64,000 nt of DNA from JAWLHU01 sp041690255 (GCA_041690255.1 JAWLHU010000001.1:434001-498000); one strand, 5' to 3'. Positions 24,425 through 32,789 are shown, numbered from the stretch's first letter. Notes: generated from the letters alone by a model not told the origin. Made by a program: numbers and translations.

Positions 24425-24913
24425 GTGTCTGAACTGACTCATCTGGATGCACAGGGCCATGCCCGCATGGTAGATGTAGGCGCCAAGAAGGAGACCGAGC
24501 GGGTGGCAATCGCCCGCTGCGAGGTGCGTATGAAGCCCGAGACCCTCGCCCTGATCCAGTCCGGCGGCGTGCCCAAGGGCGATGTGATCGGCGTGGCTCG
24601 GGTGGCCGGCATCCTGGCGGCCAAGCGGACCGGCGAGCTGATCCCGCTCTGCCATCCGCTCCCCATCACCAGTGCATCGGTCGATTTCTCGTTCGATGAA
24701 CCCGGCAGCCGGGTGCTGATCGAGGCGATGGTCGCCACCGTCAGCAAGACCGGCGTGGAGATGGAGGCCCTGACCGCCTGCTCCGTCGCTGCCCTGACCA
24801 TCTACGATATGGCGAAGGCGGCGGATAAGGGGATGGTCATCGGGGAGGTCCGCCTGGTGAAGAAGACGGGCGGCAAGTCCGGTACCTACCTGCGCCCGGG
24901 TGAGGAGATCTAG
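24425..24913 (+). CDS. moaC: Cyclic pyranopterin monophosphate synthase MoaC
   Basis: A 162-aa protein that completes the GTP to cyclic pyranopterin monophosphate conversion with MoaA. Family blocks are HARMVDVGAKKETERVAIA, LIPLCHPLPITS, and GVEMEALTACSVAALTIYDM followed by KAADKGM. GTG 24425 follows GGGAGGAAG. Last gene of the operon; moaD, moaE, mogA and mobA are not in the window. Confidence 0.97.
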   Translation: MSELTHLDAQGHARMVDVGAKKETERVAIARCEVRMKPETLALIQSGGVPKGDVIGVARVAGILAAKRTGELIPLCHPLPITSASVDFSFDEPGSRVLIEAMVATVSKTGVEMEALTACSVAALTIYDMAKAADKGMVIGEVRLVKKTGGKSGTYLRPGEEI

Positions 24914-24923
24914 GCATAGCGAA

Positions 24924-24963
24924 GCGCCAGCCACCATGCGAACGGTGACTGGCGCCTTTTTTA
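24924..24963 (+). terminator. Intrinsic terminator after moaC
   Basis: GCGCCAGCCACC pairs with GGTGACTGGCGC (one mismatch) and is followed by CTTTTTT. Its T-run overlaps the stop of the converging ECF gene. Confidence 0.9.
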
Positions 24964-25452
24964 TGCGGCCGATGGGAGCAGCCCGGCCCGTCTGAGGATC
25001 GGCACCAGAGCGGCGGCAACTGCCCCACCGATCAGAGCGGTGAAGAGCTGGGGCCAGGTCAGGGCCACCGTGACCGGCGGCGGGAGCTTCAGGAAGAAGT
25101 GCACGGGAATGTACAGGGCGCCGAACTTGACCACGGCGGAGAGGAGCACTGCCAGGACCGGATGGTACCGGAGCGACCAGGCGAAGGTGAAGACCATGAG
25201 CCCGTTGGCCAGGGCGATGAACGGGACGGCGGGGGCGAGGGGCGGGGCGAGCTGGCCGAGCAGGAGGGCGGTGATCGGTGTCAGGACTCCGGCGGCGGCC
25301 CCAGCCAGGGGACCGGCCAGTGCGGCGGTGGTATCGAGGACAGCGTTCACGGTGGGGCCGGTTACGGTCTGTCCCAAGCGCAGGGCTTGGACAGCGATCG
25401 CCAGGCCGAGTCCAATCGCTGCGAAAACCAGGGAGCGTGTCTTGATTTGCAT
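24961..25452 (-). CDS. ECF transporter S component-like membrane protein
   Basis: A 163-aa protein with five or six membrane helices, from ATG 25452 (the longer frame lacks an SD). Small size, the first helix LVFAAIGLGLAIAVQALRLG and the repeated GPxxGAxxG pattern fit the substrate-binding S component of an energy-coupling-factor transporter, which captures a vitamin or cofactor precursor. No EcfA/EcfT genes are nearby, so it would use a shared module. It converges on moaC; any pterin or molybdopterin link is speculative. Confidence 0.7.
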   Translation of the reverse strand: MQIKTRSLVFAAIGLGLAIAVQALRLGQTVTGPTVNAVLDTTAALAGPLAGAAAGVLTPITALLLGQLAPPLAPAVPFIALANGLMVFTFAWSLRYHPVLAVLLSAVVKFGALYIPVHFFLKLPPPVTVALTWPQLFTALIGGAVAAALVPILRRAGLLPSAA

Positions 25453-25511
25453 GGCGGCACCTCTCTTCTCCCGCACGTTATCAGAAAGGATGGGGAGCGG
25501 GCAATGAGCAA

Positions 25512-25544
25512 AAAGGCCCCCGCGCACCGCCCGCGAGGGCCTTT
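25512..25544 (-). terminator. Intrinsic terminator of the secreted-protein gene
   Basis: On the minus strand AAAGGCCC-T-CGCG pairs with CGCG-G-GGGCCTTT and is followed by TTGC. It lies just downstream of the stop at 25578. Confidence 0.8.
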
Positions 25545-25577
25545 CTGCCGTGTGGGACCAGTTCGTCTTGGATGGCC

Positions 25578-26009
25578 TTAGTTGGTCTCGGTATCCTGCG
25601 AGTCCTGGGTCAGTGGGGCCTTGAAGAAACCTCCCTTCTGGAAATCACCGCGGCCGCCGGGACGGCCGTGCCCCTTGAAGCCGCGACCGCCGTACTTCTG
25701 CATGTTGTCGGCCTGCTCCTGGGTGATCTTGCCGTCGGTCACGGCCTGGTCGATGATCGCCTGGGAGTCGGTCTGCAGCTTTGCCATGACCGAGGCCCGG
25801 AGGTCGGCCAGTTGCTGCATCACATCGGCCTCGGCCTGGGTGATCCTGCCGTCGGCCACCGCCTGCTCGAGGCGGCCGGTCACAGCGGCGGCAACGGCCG
25901 CAGGGGTCGGGACGGTACCGTCGGTCGCCGCCAGGGCGGCGCCGGTGAGGAGGCCCGCGGAGATCACAACGGAGCCGGCAATCAGGGCAGCTCTGTGCTT
26001 CAGGTTCAT
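25578..26009 (-). CDS. Secreted protein with two acidic-helix repeats
   Basis: A 143-aa exported protein of unknown function. ATG 26009 is 11 bases after AAAGGA; GTG 26018 is an alternative. The signal peptide ends near AALAATDG. The mature part has two similar helices, VADGRITQAEADVMQQLADL and VTDGKITQEQADNMQKYGGR. This DGKIT(Q/E)xxAD pattern is found in DUF2680-like exported proteins. A Gly/Lys-rich tail GGRGFKGHGRPGGRGDFQKGG follows. Single gene. Confidence 0.8.
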   Translation of the reverse strand: MNLKHRAALIAGSVVISAGLLTGAALAATDGTVPTPAAVAAAVTGRLEQAVADGRITQAEADVMQQLADLRASVMAKLQTDSQAIIDQAVTDGKITQEQADNMQKYGGRGFKGHGRPGGRGDFQKGGFFKAPLTQDSQDTETN

Positions 26010-26127
26010 GGGCTTCACGTTCCTTTCAGGAGGTTGTGTGGATCATGGCTTCATGATGCCACCCAAACCTGAAGCGTTCCTGAACGGAGCGTGAACATAC
26101 TGTGGACGTTCGGTATAGAAATCTAAA

Positions 26128-26745
26128 TCAAGCACCGAGGTGAACCGTGTTCTTGCGCTGTTTGGCAACCCGGTGGGCCTCCTCGGCCCTGCGGAGCAGG
26201 TCGGCGGGGGCCTCCCCGGGACGGGCCAGGGCAGCCACGCCGGTGCTTATGCTGAGGGGGATCTCCATGCTCCCGTGTCGGTATGGGCTCTCCTCCACCA
26301 GCTTTCGTATCCGCTCCGCCAGGCGGAGGGCCGCATCCGCCGTCGTGCCGGGCAGCAGGAGGACGAACTCATCGCCGCCCCATCGGGCCAGGAGGTCGCT
26401 CTGCCGGGTCGACTGCTCCAGGATCCGGCAGATGCTGAGCAGCGCCTGGTCGCCTACCAGGTGGCCATACTGCTTGTTGATCAGGCCGAAGTTGTCCAGT
26501 TCCATGAAGAGCAGGCTGGCCTGCTGGCTGTGGCAGACGGCGGATAGCCGGCGCTCGAAGGGTCGCCGGTTCTGCATGCCCGTCAACTCGTCGTGCTCCG
26601 CCAGGTGGCGCATCTGACGGAACCGCTGCTCCAGCCACCAGCCGGCACCCCCCAGGAGCAGGGCTGCCAGGAGCCATCCGTATGGCAGGTGCAGGAGACC
26701 GAAGAGGGCGAGGAAGAGAAGAAGACCCAGGAGCGCTCCCATCAT
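26128..26745 (-). CDS. Membrane-anchored GGDEF diguanylate cyclase
   Basis: A 205-aa protein from ATG 26745, 8 bases after GGGAGG. Two N-terminal hydrophobic segments (residues 3-37) anchor a GGDEF domain (DELTGMQNRRPF onward) that makes cyclic di-GMP from two GTP. The active-site loop is WGGDEF and an RQSD sequence five residues before it matches the inhibitory RxxD site, so product inhibition is likely. It is preceded in the same direction by a second GGDEF gene. Confidence 0.9.
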   Translation of the reverse strand: MMGALLGLLLFLALFGLLHLPYGWLLAALLLGGAGWWLEQRFRQMRHLAEHDELTGMQNRRPFERRLSAVCHSQQASLLFMELDNFGLINKQYGHLVGDQALLSICRILEQSTRQSDLLARWGGDEFVLLLPGTTADAALRLAERIRKLVEESPYRHGSMEIPLSISTGVAALARPGEAPADLLRRAEEAHRVAKQRKNTVHLGA

Positions 26746-26770
26746 ACTGCCCACCTCCCGGTGGCCTCGA

Positions 26771-27391
26771 CTACTTCACGTCGTACTTGCGGAGCAGGTC
26801 ATCCAGCGCCTCGCGGAGGAGGACCGACTCCTTCTTCTTCACCTGCTCCCCCAGCTTCCTCAGCCGGGCGAGCTGGGTAGTGTTGTAGTAGCAGGAGCGG
26901 AGGACCATCTCCTCCTTGGAGGGGAGCGCCACCTGGTTGCGGCCCGCCTCCTTCGCCTGGAAGAGGGCGTTCTCCGCCTGCCGGAAAAGGTCATTGACAT
27001 CCTTCGCATCGCGCGGGTAGTTGACCACGCCAATCGAGAAGGTCGGCTTGATCGGGTCGAAGGGCCCGTCCATCTTCTTGACGAGTTCGGTCCGCAGCGC
27101 ATCCATGGCCAGGAAGGCCCGCTCCAGGCTGACACCCGGCAGGAAGAGGGCGAACTCGTCGCCGCCGATCCGCCCGACCTGCCAGCCATTCGCTGCGGCG
27201 CCGGCCGTCAGGACCTCCCCGAGCAAGAGGAGGAGCCGGTCACCAGCCTCTTCGCCCAGGGTCTCATTGAGGTCCAGGAAGGCGTCTCCGTCCATAAGGG
27301 CCATGGAGACAGTCTCCTCCGCAGCCAGGGCCTTCTTCAGGGAATCCTTGAACTCGCCACGGTCCAAAACACCCGGAATGCCATCGATCAC
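26771..27391 (-). CDS. GGDEF domain protein with C-terminal coiled helix
   Basis: A 206-aa protein. I prefer GTG 27391, 7 bases after GGAGGTG; the longer GTG 27406 lies before that SD. The GGDEF domain (residues 10-150, IGGDEFALFLPG) has the catalytic signature but the place of the inhibitory RxxD reads ANGW, so feedback control is absent. About 50 C-terminal residues (ARLRKLGEQVKKKESVLLRE) form a charged helix ending YDVK. No sensor domain is seen. A pair with the membrane-anchored GGDEF gene downstream. Confidence 0.88.
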   Translation of the reverse strand: MIDGIPGVLDRGEFKDSLKKALAAEETVSMALMDGDAFLDLNETLGEEAGDRLLLLLGEVLTAGAAANGWQVGRIGGDEFALFLPGVSLERAFLAMDALRTELVKKMDGPFDPIKPTFSIGVVNYPRDAKDVNDLFRQAENALFQAKEAGRNQVALPSKEEMVLRSCYYNTTQLARLRKLGEQVKKKESVLLREALDDLLRKYDVK

Positions 27392-27406
27392 GACACGCAC
27401 CTCCAC

Positions 27407-27428
27407 ATATATCGGTCATCTGATATAT
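27407..27428. promoter_or_regulatory. AT-rich inverted repeat before the GGDEF pair
   Basis: ATATATC-N8-GATATAT, immediately upstream of the GGDEF gene (minus). It may contain the -10 region and/or an operator. Confidence 0.4.
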
Positions 27429-27555
27429 ACATTGCCACCTGCCTTCCGGTATGTCAACCCATCACTATCAGATTCTTGCGCGATATCGCAGGGATCTTGA
27501 CGTCCGTTCCGAAAAAGAGGGGGAGGACCGCGAACGACATCCCTCTCTCGCCGCT

Positions 27556-27583
27556 CTTTCTGTGTGAGAGATCTCTCAGAAAG
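27556..27583 (+). promoter_or_regulatory. Hairpin covering the sigma-factor ribosome site
   Basis: CTTTCTG (27556-27562) pairs with CAGAAAG (27577-27583), whose end is part of the AAAGGAAA SD. An inner perfect palindrome TGAGAGATCTCTCA is at 27565-27578. The two pairings overlap and could exchange. Confidence 0.55.
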
Positions 27584-27592
27584 GAAACCGCC

Positions 27593-28078
27593 ATGAACTA
27601 TTTCCCACTGTTACGGGCGCACCAGGGCTACCTGGAGCGGATCGCCCTGGCCATGCTGGGCAACCGCCCGGACGCGGAGGATGCGCTGCAGGAGATGGCA
27701 CTGGCCGGCTACCAGCACTTCGCTGAACTGCGGGGCGGTGAGCACGCCTTCGGCGCCTGGATGCGCCGGATCCTGATCCGCCAGTGCCGCCGGATCCTGG
27801 ACGCCCGGCAGCGCACCTTCCCGGTCGATGACTTGGTCGCCTACCTCCCCGACACCGTGCCCGGCCCCGATGTGGAGGCGCAGGCCACCTGGGAGATGGT
27901 CGCCCGGCTGAGCGACCACCTTCGCCCGGTAATCGTCATGCGATACATGCTGGACCTGTCGCAGCAGGAGATCGCCGATGAGCTGGGGATTCCGGTGGGG
28001 ACGGTCAAGTCCCGGCTGGGTAAGGCCCTGGAACTCTTGCGGCAGATGGACGAAGAGCAGAGGAGAGAGGCACTATGA
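27593..28078 (+). CDS. ECF (extracytoplasmic function) RNA polymerase sigma factor
   Basis: A 161-aa sigma factor of sigma-70 group 4. ATG 27593 follows AAAGGAAACCGCC; upstream in-frame codons are unlikely. Region 2 is at residues 12-65 (GNRPDAEDALQEMALAGYQH, FGAWMRRILIRQCRR), and region 4 at 100-150 (VIVMRYMLDLSQQEIADELGIPVGTVKSRL). It overlaps the anti-sigma gene by ATGA. Targets are unknown; the hairpin over its SD hints at translational control. Confidence 0.93.
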   Translation: MNYFPLLRAHQGYLERIALAMLGNRPDAEDALQEMALAGYQHFAELRGGEHAFGAWMRRILIRQCRRILDARQRTFPVDDLVAYLPDTVPGPDVEAQATWEMVARLSDHLRPVIVMRYMLDLSQQEIADELGIPVGTVKSRLGKALELLRQMDEEQRREAL

Positions 28079-29484
28079 TGCCAAAGGATAGCTTCGAGAA
28101 CCGCCTTGGTCAGGGGCTGAAGCGCTGGGCGCAGGCCGGCGAGCCGACCCTGGACCTGGAGGCGATGGTGAAGGCCCGCGTGGGCGAGGCGGACCCGGAG
28201 GCCGTGGAGGCGCCGGTTATGGTGAGCGGCCCCGTGGAGGAGCCCACCGTGGTTCCGCATGCACCGCGCAAGCGGCGCTGGGCTCGCTGGCTGACAGCTA
28301 CGGCTGCTGCTGCGGCCCTGATTCTGACGGCGGGGGCCACCTTCCCGTCCTGGGCCGGGGCTGCGTCCGAGTGGCCGCTGGTGGGGCCGGTGGTCAAGGA
28401 GATGATCATGGAAGATGCCGGTCTGAAGTGGGCCTATGACATGGGCTTCATTCAGCAGCCGTTGGCCGAGGCGACCCATGAGGGCATGACCTTCCGGGTG
28501 CTGGGGGTTGTCGCCGACAAAGGGCGGACCACCGTCTTCTACCAGATCACGGGCTGGGAGGCGCCGCCGAAGACAGCCGGTGCCAACGACGGCCAGCCGG
28601 TGGAGGTGCGGGACCCCTTCCCGTCGCTTGCCAAGCCTGTCGAAAGGGCTCCTTACGCAGTCATCTCGCGGGTGAATAATGAGGGTGTGGGCTCCTGGTG
28701 GAGTGGGGAGCCCAAGCAGACACCCCTCGGTCTGATCGGTATGGTGACAACCTACGCCATTCCCACCGAGGAGGCGACGCTGGATCTGCAGATTCATTTT
28801 GATGATGACACGACGGAGAGACTGCCGATCGAGGTCAAGCGGACCGCTAATGCATCCCGAGAGGTCATTGTCAACCAGGTGAAGGAGATTGCCGGGGTGG
28901 GTGTGGCGGTCGACTCCGTGGTCTATACCCCGGCGGAGACGATCGTCCGCTACCGGACCCTCGGCCCGCAGATGACGGGTAGCGCAACCTACGGACCGGA
29001 GCGCAGCTCAACGCCCTGGCTGGAGTTCGAAGGCCGGAAGCTGGTCTCCACGCAGACCCACGGCTCTGGGAACAGCCATACGGTGATTCTCCCGGCGGTG
29101 ACCGGGCCGGCCAGACTGGTCTTCCCCAGCCAGATCCGCCCGGTTCAGGTGGATCTCATGGTTCCCCCGGAGGGCGCTACGCTGACGGCCGAAGGTGTCA
29201 CGATCACCTCGGAGGGCTGGACCGTACAAGATGGCGTCCTGCAGGCCAGCTTCCAGTGGGCCGACAACACCGATCTAGTCGGTCTGGGCCGGCTCGAGCT
29301 TCTGAATGCTGACGGGCAGGACCAGGAGACCAAGGGGGCCAGGAGCGAGGGCTCCAGTGGCTACAACGGCGTGCAGTGGCGGAGGTTCTCGATCGAACTG
29401 AATGGGGTCGAGCCGGTTGCCATTCGAGTCCCGTCGCTGAACTTCTACCAGGAAGGTCCCTGGGTCTTCGAGCTGCCGAACTGA
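28075..29484 (+). CDS. Membrane anti-sigma factor, DUF4179 type
   Basis: A 469-aa protein coupled by ATGA to the ECF sigma gene, so it is the likely anti-sigma factor. Residues 1-60 are cytoplasmic and acidic and should bind the sigma. One membrane helix is at about 67-90 (RWLTATAAAAALILTAGATF), and the following 370 residues lie outside. EWPLVGPVVKEMI, near 105, is typical of DUF4179 proteins. The extracytoplasmic part is predicted beta-rich. What it senses is unknown. Confidence 0.88.
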   Translation: MMPKDSFENRLGQGLKRWAQAGEPTLDLEAMVKARVGEADPEAVEAPVMVSGPVEEPTVVPHAPRKRRWARWLTATAAAAALILTAGATFPSWAGAASEWPLVGPVVKEMIMEDAGLKWAYDMGFIQQPLAEATHEGMTFRVLGVVADKGRTTVFYQITGWEAPPKTAGANDGQPVEVRDPFPSLAKPVERAPYAVISRVNNEGVGSWWSGEPKQTPLGLIGMVTTYAIPTEEATLDLQIHFDDDTTERLPIEVKRTANASREVIVNQVKEIAGVGVAVDSVVYTPAETIVRYRTLGPQMTGSATYGPERSSTPWLEFEGRKLVSTQTHGSGNSHTVILPAVTGPARLVFPSQIRPVQVDLMVPPEGATLTAEGVTITSEGWTVQDGVLQASFQWADNTDLVGLGRLELLNADGQDQETKGARSEGSSGYNGVQWRRFSIELNGVEPVAIRVPSLNFYQEGPWVFELPN

Positions 29485-29491
29485 GAATGCT

Positions 29492-29520
29492 GGGCCGGGC
29501 TCTGCTCTGGAGCCCGGCCC
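29492..29520 (+). terminator. Intrinsic terminator after the anti-sigma gene
   Basis: GGGCCGGGCTC pairs with GAGCCCGGCCC, seven-base loop; the downstream sequence TTGCGCGCCTTT has only a weak T-run. Confidence 0.75.
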
Positions 29521-29601
29521 TTGCGCGCCTTTACGAGGCCAAAACTTTTGTTCTTTCCGAGGCAGGAATTCCCGCCCCATCTCGGCTAATTCAATGCGGC
29601 G

Positions 29602-29646
29602 ACCCCTATATCTATGGCTAAAATCGCACCCACCACCCCTATATCT
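29602..29646. repeat. Pair of ACCCCTATATCT direct repeats
   Basis: ACCCCTATATCT occurs at 29602-29613 and 29635-29646, 33 bp apart (about three helical turns). The second is followed by GGGG and can form CCCC-TATATCT-GGGG. They stand 50-90 bases before the first kinase gene and may be activator or repressor sites. Confidence 0.45.
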
Positions 29647-29694
29647 GGGGGAGTCGTCTGGTAAGTCAGACGCCGGGCCGAGGAGGCTTTGCCT

Positions 29695-30324
29695 GTGTTC
29701 GTTTCAGTCGAGGGCGTGATCGGGGTCGGGAAGACTACGGCGACCCGCATGCTGGCCGAGGCCCTGCGGGGCGAGATCCTCTTCGAGATCGTGGAGGAGA
29801 ACCCATTCATTAAGGATTTCTACCAGGACCGGGACGCCTGGGCGCTCCAGCTTGAGACCTTCTTCCTGCTCAACCGGGTGAAGCAGCTCGAGGATACCGC
29901 GAAGCGGTTGGATCGGGGCACTGTCGTGGTCTCGGACTACAACGTGATCAAGAATCGGGTCTTCGCCGGGCTGACGCTCCAGGGTTCGAAGCGGGAGAAG
30001 TACATGCAGCTCTTCGCCGTCCTGACCGATGACCTCCCCAAGTCCGACCTGATCGTCTATCTCAAGGCCGACCATTCGGTCGTCATGGAGCGCATCCGCC
30101 GCCGGGATCGGTCCTTCGAGCGGAACATGGACCCGGAGTATATCCGCCGGCTGGCGGAGGAGTACGAGGTCTACTTCGCCGAGCCCGAGCGCTACGTTGG
30201 CACCACCCCGGTCCTGACCGTTGACACGACGAACCTCGACCTGGTCAGCAACAGCCAGGACAAGCAGGGGTTCATTGAGCGGGTTCTCCAGGCGCTTGCC
30301 GGTGCCCCCGCGAGAACAGCCTGA
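29695..30324 (+). CDS. Deoxynucleoside kinase
   Basis: A 209-aa kinase that phosphorylates a deoxynucleoside with ATP or GTP for salvage. GTG 29695 is 8 bases after AGGAGG; TTG 29689 lies too close to it. P-loop GVIGVGKTT at 7-15, VEENPFIKDFYQD at the sugar/base site, and the LID arginines RIRRRDRSFE. The usual DRS motif is replaced by SDYNVIKNRVFAG, as in the deoxyadenosine/deoxycytidine-like partner of Bacillus-type kinase pairs. The second kinase gene follows after 14 bases. Confidence 0.9.
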   Translation: MFVSVEGVIGVGKTTATRMLAEALRGEILFEIVEENPFIKDFYQDRDAWALQLETFFLLNRVKQLEDTAKRLDRGTVVVSDYNVIKNRVFAGLTLQGSKREKYMQLFAVLTDDLPKSDLIVYLKADHSVVMERIRRRDRSFERNMDPEYIRRLAEEYEVYFAEPERYVGTTPVLTVDTTNLDLVSNSQDKQGFIERVLQALAGAPARTA

Positions 30325-30338
30325 GGAGTGAGCCCACC

Positions 30339-31016
30339 ATGTTCCGCATTACGAATGCCCATCTGCGGCCGGAACCGCGGGATTATAAGTTCATTACCGT
30401 CATCGGCAACGTCGGGGCCGGCAAGTCCACCCTGACCCGGGCCCTGTCGGACCTGCTCCAGTTCGACGCTTCCTTCGAGCGGGTCGACAGCAACCCCTAT
30501 CTCTCCGACTTCTACCAGGACCAGGCGGCCTGGGGCTTTCATCTCCAGATCTACTTCCTTGGCCAGCGCTACAAGGATATCGTCGATATTCAGCAGGTGG
30601 GCCGGGATCATATTCAGGATCGCTCCATCTACGAAGATGTCGGCATCTTTGCCCGGGCGCTGCACGACTCCGGGAAGATGGCCGACCGGGACTACGCTAC
30701 CTACTCCGCCCTCTTCCACAACATGGTCGGGCAGTTGATCAGGCCGGATCTGGCGATCTACCTGACCGGCTCGCTGGAGACGATTCTGGGCCGGATTGCG
30801 CAGCGCGGGCGGGAGTCCGAGAAGCATGTCCCCACCGACTACTGGGCTGAGCTGCATGGCCGCTATGAGAGGTTTATCTCCACCTATGAGCACTCCCCGG
30901 TCCTCTGGGTCGATATTGACCGGTTTGATCTCTACAAGCATCCGGAACACCTGAACATGCTCGCCGGTGAGATCCGCCGTTTCCTGGCGCACCAGGAGGG
31001 CCGGGTGGCCGGGTAG
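30339..31016 (+). CDS. Deoxynucleoside kinase (dGK/dAK type)
   Basis: A 225-aa paralogue of the preceding kinase. The P-loop is GNVGAGKST at 23-31, and DRSIYED at 94-100 is the classical deoxyguanosine/deoxyadenosine kinase motif. RIAQRGRESEKHV is the LID region. About 15 residues precede the fold. Together the two enzymes resemble the heterodimer- or operon-encoded deoxynucleoside kinases of Firmicutes and lactobacilli. They share an operon with two membrane proteins and a YiiX-type peptidase. Confidence 0.92.
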   Translation: MFRITNAHLRPEPRDYKFITVIGNVGAGKSTLTRALSDLLQFDASFERVDSNPYLSDFYQDQAAWGFHLQIYFLGQRYKDIVDIQQVGRDHIQDRSIYEDVGIFARALHDSGKMADRDYATYSALFHNMVGQLIRPDLAIYLTGSLETILGRIAQRGRESEKHVPTDYWAELHGRYERFISTYEHSPVLWVDIDRFDLYKHPEHLNMLAGEIRRFLAHQEGRVAG

Positions 31017-31046
31017 AGCATCGCCCTCCCAAGAGAGGTGGTTGTC

Positions 31047-31589
31047 ATGTCGCCGAAGTTTATCTTGCAGACGATGCTGCTCCTGTTCCTGGCCCAACTG
31101 CTCCTCGGCGGCGTTGGCCTCTACCTGGCCGACGCCCTGCCCTGGCTGGGGCTCGCCGTGACCGTCTTCCTGCTCTGGCTGATCTACCGGCTGGCACTGG
31201 TCTTCCGGGCCGAGGCGGCCGAAGCCCTCAAGCGGGCGGTGCCGGTCAGCGCGTCTCGCCTGGCCGTCTTCGCCGCCCTGGGGGTCCAACTGCCCGCACT
31301 CCTGCTCCTCCCGTTCTGGGCGCCGGGCTGGATCGTCACCCTCTGGCAGGGGGCCATGCTCCCCGTCCCGGCGACCCTCGGCCTGCTCTGGCCGCAGGTG
31401 GCTGCGGTGGGGGAGGAGTGGATCTGGCTCGCCTTCCTGCTGGAGATGGGCCTCTTCACCTGGGCCGCGGGCCGGCCCGCCGTGGAGAAGACGGTCCACC
31501 AGGCCGCACCGCTGAAGGCTCCCGCAGGTGAGTGGGTCGCCGCCCGCCGCCTGAGCGACATCAATCGGAAGGGGCGACGGGTCAAGTAA
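31047..31589 (+). CDS. Integral membrane protein of unknown function
   Basis: A 180-aa protein with four predicted helices (residues 6-27, 32-52, 74-95, 100-140 region) and a basic tail NRKGRRVK. ATG 31047 follows AGAGAGGTGG. No family recognised. It lies 30 bases after the second kinase gene and 15 before the YiiX-type gene, so it is probably part of the same transcript. Confidence 0.75.
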   Translation: MSPKFILQTMLLLFLAQLLLGGVGLYLADALPWLGLAVTVFLLWLIYRLALVFRAEAAEALKRAVPVSASRLAVFAALGVQLPALLLLPFWAPGWIVTLWQGAMLPVPATLGLLWPQVAAVGEEWIWLAFLLEMGLFTWAAGRPAVEKTVHQAAPLKAPAGEWVAARRLSDINRKGRRVK

Positions 31590-31604
31590 GCGGAGGAGGT
31601 CGCC

Positions 31605-32213
31605 ATGGTCATCATCCAGCGCTGGCTGAAGTGGGGGAGTCTGGCTCTGGGTCTTATGATCCTCTGGAACGTCATCACCATGCGCCCCGCTACCCGGGAG
31701 CTCTGGTCCTTCATGTGGGGCCGCCTGGTCAACGAGGGCGCCTTTGGCGTTGGCTTCTGGGACGGTGAGTACAACGAGTTCGACTTTCGCCAGCTGGAGC
31801 CGGGTGATATTGTCCTGGGCGGCAATACGGGCTCCTCCTGGGGCCACTGGACGCACGCCGCGATCTACATTGGCGATGGCATGGTCATGGACAACTTCCT
31901 CCGGACCGGGGTGGCCCCCCGGCCCGTGACCGCGTACAACGAGTACTACAGCCACGCCGGGGCCCTGCGGGTGAAGCTCCCGCCTGAGGTGAAGGCGGCG
32001 GCGGTGGAGCGGGCCAAGTCACTGGTGGGCAAGCCCTTCCACCTGCTCGCCCCCCGGGACTCGCAGGCGCTCTTCTACTGCACGAAGATCGTCTGGTGGG
32101 CCTACCTGCAAGAAGGGTATGACCTGGACCCGAAGGGCGCCTTCTGGGTCGTGCCGGACCGAATTGCGGAGTCGGCCCTTGTTGAGCCGATCCTGCCGAA
32201 CGGGGGGCCGTAG
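31605..32213 (+). CDS. YiiX-type permuted papain-fold peptidase
   Basis: A 202-aa protein with an N-terminal membrane anchor (residues 9-27) and a circularly permuted NlpC/P60-like cysteine peptidase domain of the YiiX/YebB group. Here the catalytic His (His84 in WTHAAIYIGDG) precedes the nucleophile Cys159 in FYCTKIVWWAY. Such enzymes are thought to cut peptide or acyl bonds at the cell surface. It starts 15 bases after the preceding membrane protein and ends 2 bases before the next. Confidence 0.85.
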   Translation: MVIIQRWLKWGSLALGLMILWNVITMRPATRELWSFMWGRLVNEGAFGVGFWDGEYNEFDFRQLEPGDIVLGGNTGSSWGHWTHAAIYIGDGMVMDNFLRTGVAPRPVTAYNEYYSHAGALRVKLPPEVKAAAVERAKSLVGKPFHLLAPRDSQALFYCTKIVWWAYLQEGYDLDPKGAFWVVPDRIAESALVEPILPNGGP

Positions 32214-32215
32214 CC

Positions 32216-32704
32216 ATGCTGTCACTGCTGAAGCAGATCGCCCGCTACACGCTGACGCTCTATGGCCTGCAGACCGTCATGGCCGGCCTGGTCTTCCTGC
32301 TGATCGACCTGACCTGGGTCGCCATTCCCCTGGGGCTCATCTTCCTGGCGCTGGTCTGGGTGGCTGGTCGCTCCCTCCCGGGTGACCTGGACGTGCTCCC
32401 CCGCTGGAGCCATGGCCTGGCGGCCCTTGCGATCGGCCTGCTCTGGCAGTTCCCCGGCCTGCTGGCCACCAACCGGTTCGTGCGGGAGAACCTGGGCCGC
32501 TCCGAGTATGACGGCCTCTCGGATCTGTTTGACTTCCTCGCCGAGTCATGGCACCTGGCGCTCATGCCCCTGCTCTCCGCCATTCCAGCGGGCACAGTCG
32601 ATGGCTACCACGCCCGCTATTACATTGCGCTGCTCGCTGCATCACCCTTTCTAATTCTGCTGGTATTGGTCGCCGGTTTACTGCCCCGCCGCTCGGGTCG
32701 GTAG
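32216..32704 (+). CDS. Integral membrane protein of unknown function
   Basis: A 162-aa protein with four helices (about 13-30, 33-50, 66-84 and 137-157) and a conserved-looking loop WQFPGLLATNRFVRENLGRS. ATG 32216 is 2 bases after the preceding stop. No family recognised; coupling to the YiiX-type gene suggests joint action at the membrane. Confidence 0.7.
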   Translation: MLSLLKQIARYTLTLYGLQTVMAGLVFLLIDLTWVAIPLGLIFLALVWVAGRSLPGDLDVLPRWSHGLAALAIGLLWQFPGLLATNRFVRENLGRSEYDGLSDLFDFLAESWHLALMPLLSAIPAGTVDGYHARYYIALLAASPFLILLVLVAGLLPRRSGR

Positions 32705-32789
32705 TGCAGGACCAATAATCTTCCAGGGAAGAGGTTTTTTGGCAGTATTGACTGAATTCCCTCTCAGAAACTTCTGGGGGGAATTTCCA

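Noticed and set aside
30192..31955. 587-codon minus-strand frame
   Set aside because: It lies opposite three well-supported genes (two kinases and a membrane protein), and its low-complexity, Gln/Gly/Arg-rich product fits a shadow frame in GC-rich DNA.
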